The notes: generated by a model not told the origin, from the letters alone. A stretch of 64,000 bases of DNA from Bacillota bacterium (GCA_023404715.1 JAEYAR010000183.1:13395-77394), one strand, 5' to 3'; numbered from the stretch's first letter, positions 57,101 through 62,392 are shown. A program made the numbers and translations.

Positions 57101-57338
57101 GCACGCGCTCGCCGAGCTTGGGCAGGCAAGGCCTGTACAGGAATGGATCGGGATCGCCTTTATCGCCCTAAGGGAAGAAACGGCCGACTCATACCTAGGG
57201 GCCGACGTGCTGGAGCTGGCGCCGCAGCTCGTCAGACGGCCGGAACCGAATGCTGCTGAGGAAGAAATGGGCGTGATGTTAGAGACGTCCTATGCCGGAC
57301 GCGGGCTGTATTGCCTGTCGGAGCGGATAGGCTTGTAA
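39177..57338 (+). CDS. Giant secreted multi-domain surface protein, 6,053 residues, with Ig-like super-repeats
   Basis: One uninterrupted frame of 18.2 kb. Order by residue: extended signal peptide (about 1-48, core AISIFLCITMLLS); 11 hexapeptides TEAPAQ/TEAPAG/TEAPTG (72-137); an SH3-like domain (about 165-225, YARLVQDASVYTKRTL); a second Pro/Ala/Thr/Glu linker (about 283-320). Then a jelly-roll-like region, a Calx-beta-like domain (about 945-1030, VAGTHFAARDEVLVFAPGET) and a SwmB-like beta domain (about 1220-1350). From about 1880 to 5780 run Ig-like modules with RIDKTAP joints, PETFTY and DAAGN motifs, in about nine super-repeats. The last 270 residues are a unique domain. No LPXTG, membrane tail, SLH or dockerin is seen. 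SD GAAGGGAAG. Likely adhesin, matrix or fibre protein; no function is proven. Confidence 0.88.
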   Translation: MKTAYWGSRRYEAEAGKKAEKHGTVKRAISIFLCITMLLSPVNGLAEAIATPSEPMPGAPEIVQPTDAPEATEAPAQTEAPAGTEAPAQTEAPTGTEAPTGTEAPAGTEAPAQTEAPAGTEAPAGTEAPAGTEAPAGTDIPDEDKTPEPTPAESCDPAETASPEPTDGINADAKLVAGYARLVQDASVYTKRTLRRALTELSVEDVVYVSEVDEGAASVCFDTPQGVQNGFMEAAALENLGEEESAALISEQGARSDARFYQGKPLCLLSCTIDTPEEATASPEATSSLEATQAPEATPSAEASQAPEATSSAEATAIPELQVDAPAFARMSLYSMTDFGFTPRAGGAGNTYSIFGDEDNGNNQGYGAGDGDLEGFVNAASPSYPIETYFDLDQEETKPTEAYLVVHYMTKSDPRYYTDMTAWIDGKKVGSIVEPYADAWNTAVFPLNVDGFAPGARVKAGIRISGEGTSIYVAGMQLVTGAIQEATPETIVLRLREIEYAVGEDGIYRYQMNVGADTANLQDGSAYVIRYQVTCRDVSGSDNLFSGEVRSDAGAQWDALAITCDGVRAGLPAQELKATLYRVDGKGNYLYCAQASTVIPHESTGEALLDGAQQVSFSVEQAPETGVARSVEVSVRPTGCEGDVRYWCDSDSLRVDETRPATEAFTATLTKDEVYTLYAYYTLVNEQYPQGQAFYQVLTLDMRERIDCVQPVITYAGGSWGREDGFALLVSSKEVMDYATLAERILSCCEVSDNRRLDPDKPIRLQIEVGKEIDDAQIGQLAREHKSVLLHVYAVDAVGNWSREYVHFVVIWDRTEWLFQWADEKARVLTAEEVSAGSAMFQVLKNKPEDRTSWKRIREGIVLGATPDVTFETALNRPADGNIKSFGAVYSSAEIAKQTEFQVDISRVEENKTYYVRMMFANDEDTSDTYYSRPIAIMKDSADVMYGMFSIQNVNDRTFRVTRAGGTQGEQRVSVRTLSGSAVAGTHFAARDEVLVFAPGETSKDFNVSVYGADRAYAGKEATAYQSADRTYYAQLYAVNGGATIDAGHRDARASLARTADKDVGAAVKRLLCGHTDYFTRADGFKVTDKGIMSNPYLSFELTGAAWDYIRATCDHVGTRVDFDLREAYDGYQWFAISKRRNLSNMGTGDTLYAVEIQHNAGTCWKTYYHYTFPGVNDDGRKFGNKQYISRHNTGGGFFSLDGKQYVNVPLDQRALYLLYDATGTGADDYWVQNLHVEMRAVDEKAPQLLSVAPLPSSAIALGDTVYISLIYDEIVDSFAGAAPTLQTNLSDAAFAYAEGLGTNVLVFKGTATRPGMSGQQVTARLQGGSGIQDLSGKVNTTVEVTVPDANVDTRAEEPSELTVDFYKYFVAKQDLPYWYREFLHSDRFYGFDYALPEQRFDLRITNATSAKYRWGDEPWVQMTSETGETVVDTPATFAADVCRQAQVNDYENLSVVITGKNGEVKEITSFVQKAKPGETSPIGVLETKNLVETGCQTVIRFPFVQPKILGSDAENYDTVTLQRKMSVAVQGALLGSLIMSVLTDEYTAELRTLLKDKNREFNYELRTLRRLWYMSWGYEHTVKDMMGIQHMYPIYINELDALEYYLIYLDAYGNVLVEAKPMTPLHRSPSLDGSYPSSSGNGSWYGQTGAEGGSGGVYAPSAHYVGGGSVGAGQIGAGGDYGSVSREDLPVYGIDDVVQYRWSEDANLDGTKDASDDSGWSVSSVDSQDAGRFTTPYTGPMPGAGERRTLYLYVRVVSHTDGTDDDGIAHKAPFVRRAMRSDPYLLVGEGSEPVTQITGVQAAGITGATSGAWTKEPVELRASFTAGTFEIASIERPDGSAVSKASTATYAATKNGLYTFAATDEGNFVAIQSAPVNRIDAQRPTLSWSFAQGVTANNVQNQSKTVYLTAADNLTPLFNEDGTSKGSGGSGVARVRVNDGDVTLSNGKGQFDAAQNGAYTLEVTDRVGNAMRYTLNISGIDKEAPELATVKACISGTEEPASPAPGGWYDRLLTLELTAPKAQADGSAERYFYSLDGAGETELLSSARVSLYSEGAHVLALRSQDAAGNEQTQEIAFHVDLREVDRLDVSVTQESDGAYAYLTIAAQDMTSGLYAVGYRTSDTVPWTDQKTSTYAIRVPVDQVRRVQVHAVDNAGHEKILKLADLDIEPKSLSPMLYTSTATSESARYHCDGWATGALYLRTTPAAPFGGIQKTAYRLGDAGEWKTFAPGANVTLDPGALLGQNAFDGALYLRTTTGLGLEREEKVENVRIDMLARRTYTLQGGTAAWQNAPRETYILLDETLAPRRVSVVDDQSAEIAVIETFEKEDGARQYAYTPTASGTYRFKVENEAKYNPATLYSTWTTAYVDAQEPDAPKLTVQTPAGEPDSAGYHGAVRVRIEKPETAQGAAPETIEYYLANEKTQEPGEVWQAYVQPVDLRAEGHYTLFARVRDEAGNVSAISRLERTVDETPPTGLGIVTAAYDAEKQEMTLTLRAQDAVSEPVLFLYKLAGAQDAVRMKGDAVTLSQAEAAKLEHVLARDALGNEAQMAVDPAPGAPRLSGTPGFYGAAQDVTWAAPGSDLGILAYQYSVKQTDLEDAPWTDTAALKASVGESGTLYVRAVSNANVAGEPAAIGPYFIDTVTPALSAQADRDLTGWLDADVKIDWRANAGAVSIGEKLARVQMKTGNGAYVEVPDVEWEEGEASGSVTLNTSGTYTLRAINGAGVCSQELTFTAQIDLDVPGLPQARAESDAMPNEAGWHAAPVRLVFAEPRIQGEAPEHYAYQINGGDKTPFVGEAEAELNEDGRYEVKLYAQDEAGHSAQSETALFYGVDTQAPMIDLTSAKPVSVDGVKLIELNARFTDATSGVASTSCNIAGVDVRPDAQGNATIQIPAVSLMESRLTAEDAAGNIAFIHVKDSDLPEISSILPPEIELELTPLSQGWNKAAAEIAVRYADGQAHPGFTLQVAQSNMSPADPEDGAPEPAEGAVWRDWQAGMTVGELDGYVFARVLSDAGVPGTPVASYARIDASTPALTLVNAEAVGEGRYSNAQRIDVRLRVGMPRLSGLTLMEGETQLVTFVFDDAQGDAGAWVAKIAEAASQIALESQDEDGFTFAYTVTAEGKNPLAFTASSGAGNRAALMTCAQIDRTRPALSAIGLDPQSPEMHGEWITQDVSLVLTRPAQQGVAPETFTYTLNGGSSVTQQTDETRIALTDGAYTLRRYAQDAAGNEAEAQGEETTYLVDQAAPSGIAVVGRTYDAKTDLYTLTLRGYDAGSGIVTFTCGEETAQAKPIAGADGWFEATATAPADALADLKLSATDGVGHASEPVQAFEGVKPTEMRQILSSAADPQAWSGEALTFTFQGSYSILGVKGYQYVIVADPMAPIDWSGAQIAQTDQENGTASLSVTQSVDAILVARPVNEGGNDPGDVKTIRVRIDTTTPKFTLGGVQTTDAWSSGDVALTVQPEEAPISGQTAYVRTEEGAAWTQLEGMTYTAERSMNAAFKLVTGAGIEYEVKPIGVRIDKEAPALPAFTAATGENGWYTRSDIALAAPAFEAAPGRSPETFAYKLGEAEAENLTDSAVVQLAEGENTLTLTARDAAGNERSETLMLRLDSIKPTAPTIAYVGRDGDKYVIRFESADETSGVAYFSYGVGLTVAAEAGKGVYAAQVSLTAEEIDKLRVAAVDAAGNRGETAALGAGQPVKPTSPTIKAEPAPEAGRYTAGDVKLTLSDAKAFPAVTAYEYALTAPGVTPDWAQAARVQAAGAEAELVFAEDINAQVHVRAVSAMGIAGEEARIDVRIDKTKPVLTDLTAQPDAMAASVLLAVEASAPGLSGQTLCMSRDEGKTWTKAEIPYEATTNGAYWFKAATGAGVESEILKLTVDQVDATPVEISLQGVLPTGWTNQDVRFTLQMEPASPPSGKTLYLMDARGQWREIALNQSAKEYAYTAQKNGTYRFKVVTGAGLERTCDVKIANIDKDAPGLPTVAPLPKLHDGVYWYTDVSAPAIKMTAPARADGAPETFTYTLEGKSEVTLSAGEVKSFTLDATRTPLKLTVTAKDGAGNAAAPRAIAVGYDPEDPVVSSVTDKGNGKMEYVAADDTSGLACLSVYSKKEGNRRITGQNGTFTVQLEDTSEANLKSLMVQAVDKAGRVSKTYGLTDTALEGSGPIVPQIYEAAILEGGEPIDLTDAWLTADANVSVGEAEAFGGIDHYEYSLDGGATWKTLVNEQPWTIEGDIDGTLALRAVSKYGIEGDPYTLALRVDRTQPTLTSAMEDMTAYVATDVEIDLEPAQPGPSGAVLLLDGEVIAKAGTDGKWASKSAGLRVGGEGELIYTATASGAYAFTLRTGAGLEATLTREVRIDKTEPVLKAAEKWNDWYSGEKVIRVQAAKAGESGMTLQLARDGKDEWITIATYDAAGGVSVAPGWASELVASAPGVTGTILFSLTAREGGEYRLRLINPQKEGAPVGPVQLDLEAPKAMEAPACDIAEGDVWDGWYHAQPTLTFTRPEAYEQAPGRSEETYYAVIDGDSRALFEDGAQTADITLTDGVHALAAYGEDAAGNRTTAYQTAIRVDSVKPTLAQVTASVQEGLVTLTFTAKDETSGVASFNVKIGGDAAISVEAESAGGTSYRAELALTRRQAQELATLEVEVQDKAWNRTDYITTSDSSMANVRDLIPKKLSVQAPPAVAEGKWIAQDAKLTMTTPDNVGFEYTFVKKDDIDPDTGLPDRLDWQPGSGEVALTGEFEGWLVVRPVNAQTGVRGPMSVIKDVRIDTTAPTLHVTSQTDLTQWHNRDVELSLDIGEASLSGLSVTLGGEAFTHKTYTATGYGVYIFEATTGAGNTTGPIEIEVRIDKEAPDAPTVSVEGYNQDTRCVTVKLVSADAPSGVKEFAVNGVTYPAVNGEAVWTGTMDELKALSVTAKDNAENESEPTRVDGSTAGQTPVKPTTPSVSGAQEPDGTDYAKDDVTIDLGGSEGLGGVKEYEYVIVPKGEDLTNVDWSQANKVETDQDGNASIKVTETTDGTLVVRPVTELDEPGDPVQIPVRVDKTAPAAPQVSVEGYDESTGQVTVTLESGDTPSGVKEFVVNGETLTADANGKATWTGTVEELEKLVITAKDNAGNESEQTTLDGKTQGQLPVKPTAPAVSGAQAPNGKDYTKEDVTIGLSGSEGLGGVTEYEYVIVPKGEDPANADWSRANKAETDADGNASIKVTETTDGTLVVRPVTGLEKRGDPVEIPVRVDKTQPALTLTGVPEAESWQRGDVTIGLGASKTGPSGQKISVSTDGGNTWTEVDTDAFVAKESGVYTLQIETGVGLSATYTLTVHIDRTAPAFPKLAGTLGENGWYVQGDVTLTKPGFTPAADRAPETFTYALDGGAQAILTEGVTSLRIADGRHTLTLTAADAAGNVATDGRHSYCEIALNIDTTAPDQLSVTLDGIQGSVAQLRLRGRDETGGIAYITHAYGDLSGRVAVTEQDGVYEGRLNVPIRHMETLKLSAVDVAGNESAFEMAPVKPGLIELDVRNAQGERLKDEWSSSDVTITMPKVDVFSGVARYEYFVSDTPQLSENAVWTAADDQDALRFTQSGARYVFVRVVSNLGIVSEAVRAFAGIDKTQPQIERTQQIDDGWTNQDVEIHFGVSKAGVSGQTVYVRENDGEWLPLNEGQTIYAASHNGAYTFKAVTGAGNEAQFTIDIWHIDKDAPKFPFYLFHEDDGRLMLHPPKEKGESPETYAYSIDGGKRVCFDKYMEATLPAGEHELRLYAHDAAGNVSTQGGRAYSVYGLVSNRGTGTKAGIDDVTLDAIGNNVIIRDAENVVLEADALYLAKQIDERTGRSESWLNIVLPPDMLETGEPMWTEDGSPVYSARNVILSAVYVQELKQHGIRGVSMRMGGMYAALRLDALEDKKLDRLHPVLQNRSTDGLTFVLTIEPADETMQSLWEQTLSGAMEAYVVTLSVQDGAHTYEITEAVQGLNVGFDVSAQHALAELGQARPVQEWIGIAFIALREETADSYLGADVLELAPQLVRRPEPNAAEEEMGVMLETSYAGRGLYCLSERIGL
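39390..39587 (+). repeat. 18-bp tandem repeat, 11 units, encoding TEAPxx
   Basis: Eleven contiguous 18-bp units of the type ACGGAAGCGCCCGCGGGG encode TEAP followed by AQ, AG or TG. The unit is a multiple of three, so copy-number change would alter spacer length without breaking the frame. It lies right after the signal peptide of the giant protein. Confidence 0.95.
53736..54896 (+). repeat. Direct duplication of about 580 bp inside the giant gene
   Basis: Copy 1 53736-54314 (579 bp) and copy 2 54315-54896 (582 bp) encode residues about 4854-5240. Both read SVEGY...PSGVKEF...NG...WTGT...TAKDN...ESE...VKPT...VSGAQ...SEGLGGV...EYEYVIVPKGED...DGNASIKVTETTDGTLVVRP. One 67-bp stretch (54194-54260 and 54776-54842) is identical base for base, so the duplication is recent compared with the other modules. 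Confidence 0.93.
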
Positions 57339-57347
57339 AAAACGCAG

Positions 57348-57383
57348 CAGCAAAAAATCTGCCATCCGGCAGGTTTTTTGCTG
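57348..57383 (+). terminator. Terminator of the giant gene
   Basis: CTGCC (57359-57363) and GGCAG (57368-57372) form the core, extended by CAGCAAAAAA (57348-57357) pairing with TTTTTTGCTG (57374-57383). It begins 10 bp after the stop codon. Confidence 0.85.
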
Positions 57384-57449
57384 TGTCTCTACACGAAAAT
57401 GATTGTATACTGTGATAAGCAGGAAAACTGAAGACGGAGAGTGAATAAC

Positions 57450-58163
57450 ATGCTTCGTATAGCGATCTGCGACGACGAAAAAATTGACCGGGAAATTCTG
57501 GTGAAAGCGCTCAAGAGCTATTTCGCACCCAAGGAAGAGACGCTGGCGATCCTCAACTTTGAATCCGGCATGCAGCTGATCGATAGCTACGAAAACGGCA
57601 CAGCCTTTGATCTGGTCTTTCTGGATGTTTTGATGCAGCGGCTCGACGGCATTGCGACAGCGCAGCAAATCCGCCGCTTTGACGCCAAGGTCCCCATCGT
57701 ATTTTTAACGGTCAGCCCCGATTATGCGCTCGAAAGCTACGACGTTTTTGCGAGCGGATATTTGCTCAAGCCCGTGGATATGACCCGCTTTTCGGCGTTG
57801 CTCAACCGTATCGTGTTTGCCGATGAAAATGCATCGCGCAGCTTGCCGGTTAAGCGCGGCGCCCAGGTCGTGCGCATCCCGTACGAGGGCATCGTTTACA
57901 TCGAAAGCCATGCCAATAAGCTGCTCTTGCACGACAGGCGCGGAGAGGAGCTGGAAATGTACGGAAAGTTAGACGACATCGAAAGACAGCTGGGCGACAG
58001 GCGTTTTTTGCGCTGCCATCAGAGCTATCTGGTCAACATGAACCATATCGCCGTCGCAGACGAAGATTTTACCCTGACAAACGGCGAAAGGGTGCCGATC
58101 AAAGTGCGGGCGCGAAAGGCCATCCGCGACGCGTACTTTGCGTTTATCTCCGAACAAAAATAG
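57450..58163 (+). CDS. LytTR-family response regulator
   Basis: 237-residue two-component regulator. The N-terminal receiver has the acidic pair in AICDDEKIDRE, the phosphoacceptor Asp in DLVFLDVLMQRLDGI (about residue 52) and the conserved Lys in SGYLLKPVDM. The C-terminal LytTR DNA-binding domain runs from about 135 (VVRIPYEGIVYIESHANKLL, RFLRCHQSYLVNMNHI, VPIKVRARKAIRDAY). ATG 57450 is preferred over GTG 57441, which is too close to GGAG. TATACT (57406-57411) may be the -10 box. No histidine kinase is adjacent. It may control the surface gene upstream or the glycosidase locus downstream; no direct evidence. Confidence 0.93.
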   Translation: MLRIAICDDEKIDREILVKALKSYFAPKEETLAILNFESGMQLIDSYENGTAFDLVFLDVLMQRLDGIATAQQIRRFDAKVPIVFLTVSPDYALESYDVFASGYLLKPVDMTRFSALLNRIVFADENASRSLPVKRGAQVVRIPYEGIVYIESHANKLLLHDRRGEELEMYGKLDDIERQLGDRRFLRCHQSYLVNMNHIAVADEDFTLTNGERVPIKVRARKAIRDAYFAFISEQK

Positions 58164-58165
58164 AA

Positions 58166-58194
58166 TCGCACCCGGCCCGATGGGAAGGGTGCGA
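58166..58194 (+). promoter_or_regulatory. Stem-loop between the LytTR gene and the DUF4091 gene
   Basis: TCGCACCC (58166-58173) and GGGTGCGA (58187-58194) form a perfect 8-bp stem followed by A-run and the ribosome-binding site AAGGAGG. With no T-run it is not a plus-strand terminator; it may affect processing or translation. Confidence 0.5.
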
Positions 58195-58211
58195 AAAAGG
58201 AGGACAAGAAG

Positions 58212-59900
58212 ATGGAACGCTACGAGTTTTTTCTCGCATCCCCCCTGGAAAAGGTGTTTCCGGACAAAAAGCCTACGCCTCTTGCGTCGCAAGGCGCGAC
58301 CTTTTCCTGTTGGAGGGGGACGCGCACAGCCGTACAGCTCGTATACCGTGAGAACATGAGGTCGGAGGGACAAGCGGCGGAACGGTTCCGAATCGATATC
58401 ACCGGCGCGCCCTGCGAGGCCGTCCTTCGCGCGGTGGAGCTGATGCCCTCGGACTTCCCGTGCTATGAGCGCAGGGACGAACGCTATCTTTCCGATAAGC
58501 CGGGGCTCTTCCCGGATCTGCTGAGCCCCATGGACAACCCCGTGATATCGCCCCTGCCCCGCCAGTACCGGAGCGTATGGATCACGTTGGACGTGCCGCC
58601 CGATGCCGCGCCGGGGGACTACCCCGTATGCGTGCGCGCTCGCCGTTTGACGGACGGGGAAGAGGAGGGCGAAGCGGGGGACTTTGCCTGCCGCTTTACG
58701 CTGCGCGTGATGCTAGCGCAGCTGGCTGCGCAGACCCTTTTACATACCGAGTGGTTTTATGCCGACTGTCTGGCGCAGTACTACGGCGTTGAGCCTTACA
58801 GCGAAGCGCACTGGGCGATCGTTTCGCGCTTCATTCGCGCCGCGGGCCGGGAGCACGGCGTCAACGTGCTGCTGACGCCCGCCTTTACGCCGCCGCTGGA
58901 TACGGCCGTCGGTCACGAACGGCTCTGCGTGCAGCTCGTGGACGTCTCGCTTGACGCGGGCGTCTATCGCTTTGGGTTCGATAAGCTCGCCCGTTGGGCC
59001 TCGATCTGCAAGGATAGCGGCATCGAGGTGCTGGAAATCGCCCATCTGTTCACGCAGTGGGGCGCAAAGGCGACGCCGAACATCTACGTGCGCGAGGGCG
59101 GAGCGCTGCGCCGCAAGTTCGGCTGGGAGGTACCCTCGACCAGCCCGGATTACCGCGCGTTTTTGCAGGCGTTTTTACCGGCCCTGCGCGAAGCGCTCGC
59201 CTCGTTTGGGTATGACGACCGGCACGTGATCTATCACATCTCCGACGAACCGTCGGCAGGCCATGCCGAAGGCTACCGGGCGGCGCGGGCGCAGGCGGCC
59301 GATTTGCTGAACGGTTGCCGGATCGTCGACGCGCTGAGCGATTATTCCTTTTATGAAGAGGGCCTTGTGGAGCATCCGGTCGTCGCGAACGACCACATCG
59401 AGCCCTTTTTGCGCGCGGGCGTTCCGGGGCTATGGGTGTACTACTGCTGCAGCCAATGCGTGGACGTCCCCAATCGCTTTTACGCGATGCCCAGCGCGCG
59501 AAACCGGATCATGGGCGTGCTGATGTATCTGTATGACATTTGCGGCTTCCTGCACTGGGGCTTTAACTTTTATAACGCGCAGTATTCCTTGCGCCCGGTG
59601 GACCCCTACCGCGTGACGCATGCGATGTATGCCTTTCCGTCCGGAGACGCTTATCTGGTTTATCCGGGCCCCGGGGGCGAGCCACTCTCGTCCATCCGCG
59701 CGGAGGTGCAGCAGGACGCGCTGTATGACCTGCGCGCGCTGCGCCAGCTGGAGTCGCTGGCCGGACGTGCGTTTGTCGAAGCGATGATTTACGAGCTGGC
59801 GGGGACGGATCATATGACGTTCAAGGATTATCCCGTCCAGGCAGATTTTCTGCTCGCGCTGCGCGAGCGCGTCGCGGCGGAGATCGACGCGCGGGTATAA
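58212..59900 (+). CDS. DUF4091 / GH123-like glycoside hydrolase-type protein
   Basis: 562 residues without a signal peptide, so cytoplasmic. An N-terminal beta domain (YRSVWITLDVPPDAAPGDYP) precedes a TIM-barrel-like catalytic part with ARWASICKDSGIEVLEIAHL, HVIYHISDEPSAGHAEGY (the Asp-Glu pair expected for GH123-like enzymes, about residues 338-355) and LWVYYCCSQCVDVPNRFYAM. The C-terminal region GFLHWGFNFYNAQYSLRPVD is also typical of DUF4091. Hexosaminidase activity is known for GH123, but DUF4091 substrates are largely unknown. SD AAGGAGG. First enzyme of a locus with a GH2 beta-mannosidase. Confidence 0.85.
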   Translation: MERYEFFLASPLEKVFPDKKPTPLASQGATFSCWRGTRTAVQLVYRENMRSEGQAAERFRIDITGAPCEAVLRAVELMPSDFPCYERRDERYLSDKPGLFPDLLSPMDNPVISPLPRQYRSVWITLDVPPDAAPGDYPVCVRARRLTDGEEEGEAGDFACRFTLRVMLAQLAAQTLLHTEWFYADCLAQYYGVEPYSEAHWAIVSRFIRAAGREHGVNVLLTPAFTPPLDTAVGHERLCVQLVDVSLDAGVYRFGFDKLARWASICKDSGIEVLEIAHLFTQWGAKATPNIYVREGGALRRKFGWEVPSTSPDYRAFLQAFLPALREALASFGYDDRHVIYHISDEPSAGHAEGYRAARAQAADLLNGCRIVDALSDYSFYEEGLVEHPVVANDHIEPFLRAGVPGLWVYYCCSQCVDVPNRFYAMPSARNRIMGVLMYLYDICGFLHWGFNFYNAQYSLRPVDPYRVTHAMYAFPSGDAYLVYPGPGGEPLSSIRAEVQQDALYDLRALRQLESLAGRAFVEAMIYELAGTDHMTFKDYPVQADFLLALRERVAAEIDARV

Positions 59901-59929
59901 CGCAACCGACAATCGGAGGAGGGGGACGT

Positions 59930-62392
59930 ATGGTCGTTCAAACGCTCGGCGGCGCCTGGAAGATGCGCAGCGTCGGGGACGCGCAATGGCACGAGGCGCT
60001 GGTGCCCGGATCGGTCTACGCAGATCTGCTGCGGGAGGGCCTGATGGAAGACCCGTTTTACCGCGAAAACGAACAGGCGGCTTTTGAGCTGATGCGCGGG
60101 GATTTTGAATATACGCGCACGTTTTTCGTCGACGATAAGCTGCTCACGTCGGACGCTGTGGTGCTGCGCTGCGAGGGGCTGGATACGCTGTGCGACATTT
60201 CGCTCAACCAAGAGGCGGTCGGCCATGCGGACAATATGCACCGCACCTGGGAGTGGGACGTCAAAGCGCTCTTGAAGCCCGGCGAAAACGTGATATCCGC
60301 CTACTTTCATTCGCCGGTAGCCTATGTTCTCTCTGAAAACGAAAAGCGCCCCTGCTGGGGCTCGTCGGACGCGACGCCCGGCTTTTCCCACCTGCGCAAG
60401 GCGCACTGCATGTTCGGCTGGGATTGGGGACCGCGCCTGCCGGATGCGGGCATTTGGCGGGACATATCGCTTCTCGGGATCCGTACGGCGCGCATCGAAA
60501 GCGTGTCCATCCTGCAAGCGCACGAAGCGGAGCGCGTGCTGCTTTGCATCGAGCCGGAGCTGGACGCTTACGCCGAGCGGGAGCTGGATCTGCGCGTGAC
60601 GGTCACCGCGCCGGACGGGCGCGTATACGCGGCGCAAGACGAAGAGAGCCTGAACGTCGCCATCGACGATCCGATGCTTTGGTGGCCCGCGGGCTACGGC
60701 GACCAGCCGCTGTACACCGTGCGCGTGGAGCTGTGCGAGGGCGGCGAGCTGCTCGATGTCTGGCAGCGGCGCGTCGGCCTGCGTACGTTGACGGTCTCGC
60801 GCGAAAAAGACGCGTGGGGCGAAGCGTTCTGCCATAGGGTCAACGGCGTCAAAATCTTCGCCATGGGCGGCGATTACATCCCGGAGGACAACATCCTCTC
60901 GCGCGTGACGCCCGGACGAACGAGGCGTCTGCTGGAGGACGCGAAGCGCGCGCGCTTCAATACCGTCCGCGTATGGGGCGGCGGCTACTATCCGGACGAC
61001 TTTTTCTTCGATATCTGCGACGAGCTCGGTCTGCTCGTCTGGCTCGATTTCATGTACGCCTGCGCGTTCTACGACTTGACGGAGGCGTTCGAGGAGTCTA
61101 TCACGCAAGAGGCGATCGACAACGTCAAGCGCCTGCGCCATCACGCCTCGCTCGCGCTGCTGTGCGGCAACAACGAGATGGAGATGTTTCAAAAGGCGGC
61201 GGCCGATGCGGCCCATGCAGGCGTTTTGGGGCTTGAGCCCAGGCGGCCCAGCCACATGGCGGATTACACGAAGATGTTCGAGTACATCCTGCCGAATATC
61301 GTGAAGGCGTATGCGCCGCAGACGTTCTACTGGCCCGCGTCGCCCTCCTCGGGCGGGGCGTTCGACGAACCGAACGACGAAAACCGCGGCGACGTACATT
61401 ATTGGGACGTATGGCACGGCGAGAAGCCGTTTACCGAATACCGAAAGTTCCACTTTCGCTACGTGTCCGAGTTTGGGTTTCAGTCCTTCCCGTGCCTGCG
61501 CACGGTCGAGAGCTTTACGCTGCCGGGGGATCGCAACATCTTTTCGCGCGTCATGGAGCGCCACCAGCGCAACAAGGCGGCGAACGGCAAGATCCTTTCC
61601 TATCTTTCGCAGACTTACCGCTATCCGGAGAGCTTTGACAGCCTGCTCTACGCGTCCCAGCTGCTGCAGGCGGACGCTATTCGCTATGGGGTGGAGCACT
61701 GGCGCAGATTCCGCGGGCGGTGCATGGGCGCGATCATCTGGCAGCTAAACGATTGCTGGCCCGTGGCGTCGTGGTCCTCTATCGACTATTACGGCCGGTG
61801 GAAGGCGCTGCACTACGCGGCCAAGCGTTTTTTCGCCCCCGTGTTGCTCAGCTGCTGCGAGGAGGGGGAGATCACCCAAAACCCGCAGATCAACGAGTTC
61901 CACCCAGAGCCGATCGAGCGCTCGATCACGCTGTGCCTGTGCAACGAGACGCGGGAGGACGTGCGCGGCACCGTTCGCTGGGCGCTGCGCACGCCGGACG
62001 GCGCCGTCGTGCGCGAAGGGGCGCAGGCGGCCGACGTGCCCGCCCTTTCGAGCAAATGGCTGGAAAAGGTCTGCTTTGCGGAGGCATCGCTGACCGGGCA
62101 TTATGCGAGCTATCGCTTTGAACGGGACGGACAGACGATTTCGAGCGGTACGGCCCTGTTTTGCGCCCCCAAGCACTTTGAGTTTGCCGACCCGAGGCTT
62201 TGCGTGCGCGCAGAGGGGGACGAGATCGTCGTCACCTCCCGCGCTTTTGCGCGGTATGTATGCATCGAATCGGAGGATCCGGATCTGCTTGTGTCGGATA
62301 ATTTCTTTGACATGAACGCCGACGAGCGGCGCGTTAAGGTGCTGCGCGGCAGCGCGAACAGCCTGCGCGTTAGGAGCGTATACGACCTGTAA
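59930..62392 (+). CDS. GH2 beta-mannosidase-like glycoside hydrolase
   Basis: 820-residue cytoplasmic enzyme; the length and layout match family 2 beta-mannosidases. Sugar-binding domain (LGGAWKMRSVGDAQWHEALV; FEYTRTFFVDD; HRTWEWDVKALLKPGENVIS), Ig-like middle, then the catalytic TIM barrel with FNTVRVWGGGYYPDDFFFDI, acid/base Glu in LLCGNNEMEMFQKA (about residue 421) and nucleophile Glu in YVSEFGFQSFPCLRTV (about 515). GCIIWQ-type WQLNDCWPVASWSSIDYYG near residue 605 is characteristic of mannosidases. SD GGAGGAGGGGG, 29 bp after the DUF4091 gene. Likely acts on beta-mannosides imported from outside. Confidence 0.92.
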   Translation: MVVQTLGGAWKMRSVGDAQWHEALVPGSVYADLLREGLMEDPFYRENEQAAFELMRGDFEYTRTFFVDDKLLTSDAVVLRCEGLDTLCDISLNQEAVGHADNMHRTWEWDVKALLKPGENVISAYFHSPVAYVLSENEKRPCWGSSDATPGFSHLRKAHCMFGWDWGPRLPDAGIWRDISLLGIRTARIESVSILQAHEAERVLLCIEPELDAYAERELDLRVTVTAPDGRVYAAQDEESLNVAIDDPMLWWPAGYGDQPLYTVRVELCEGGELLDVWQRRVGLRTLTVSREKDAWGEAFCHRVNGVKIFAMGGDYIPEDNILSRVTPGRTRRLLEDAKRARFNTVRVWGGGYYPDDFFFDICDELGLLVWLDFMYACAFYDLTEAFEESITQEAIDNVKRLRHHASLALLCGNNEMEMFQKAAADAAHAGVLGLEPRRPSHMADYTKMFEYILPNIVKAYAPQTFYWPASPSSGGAFDEPNDENRGDVHYWDVWHGEKPFTEYRKFHFRYVSEFGFQSFPCLRTVESFTLPGDRNIFSRVMERHQRNKAANGKILSYLSQTYRYPESFDSLLYASQLLQADAIRYGVEHWRRFRGRCMGAIIWQLNDCWPVASWSSIDYYGRWKALHYAAKRFFAPVLLSCCEEGEITQNPQINEFHPEPIERSITLCLCNETREDVRGTVRWALRTPDGAVVREGAQAADVPALSSKWLEKVCFAEASLTGHYASYRFERDGQTISSGTALFCAPKHFEFADPRLCVRAEGDEIVVTSRAFARYVCIESEDPDLLVSDNFFDMNADERRVKVLRGSANSLRVRSVYDL

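Noticed and set aside
59828..61699. 623-codon minus-strand frame opposite the GH2 gene
   Set aside because: Antisense shadow; the plus strand carries both catalytic glutamate motifs of GH2.
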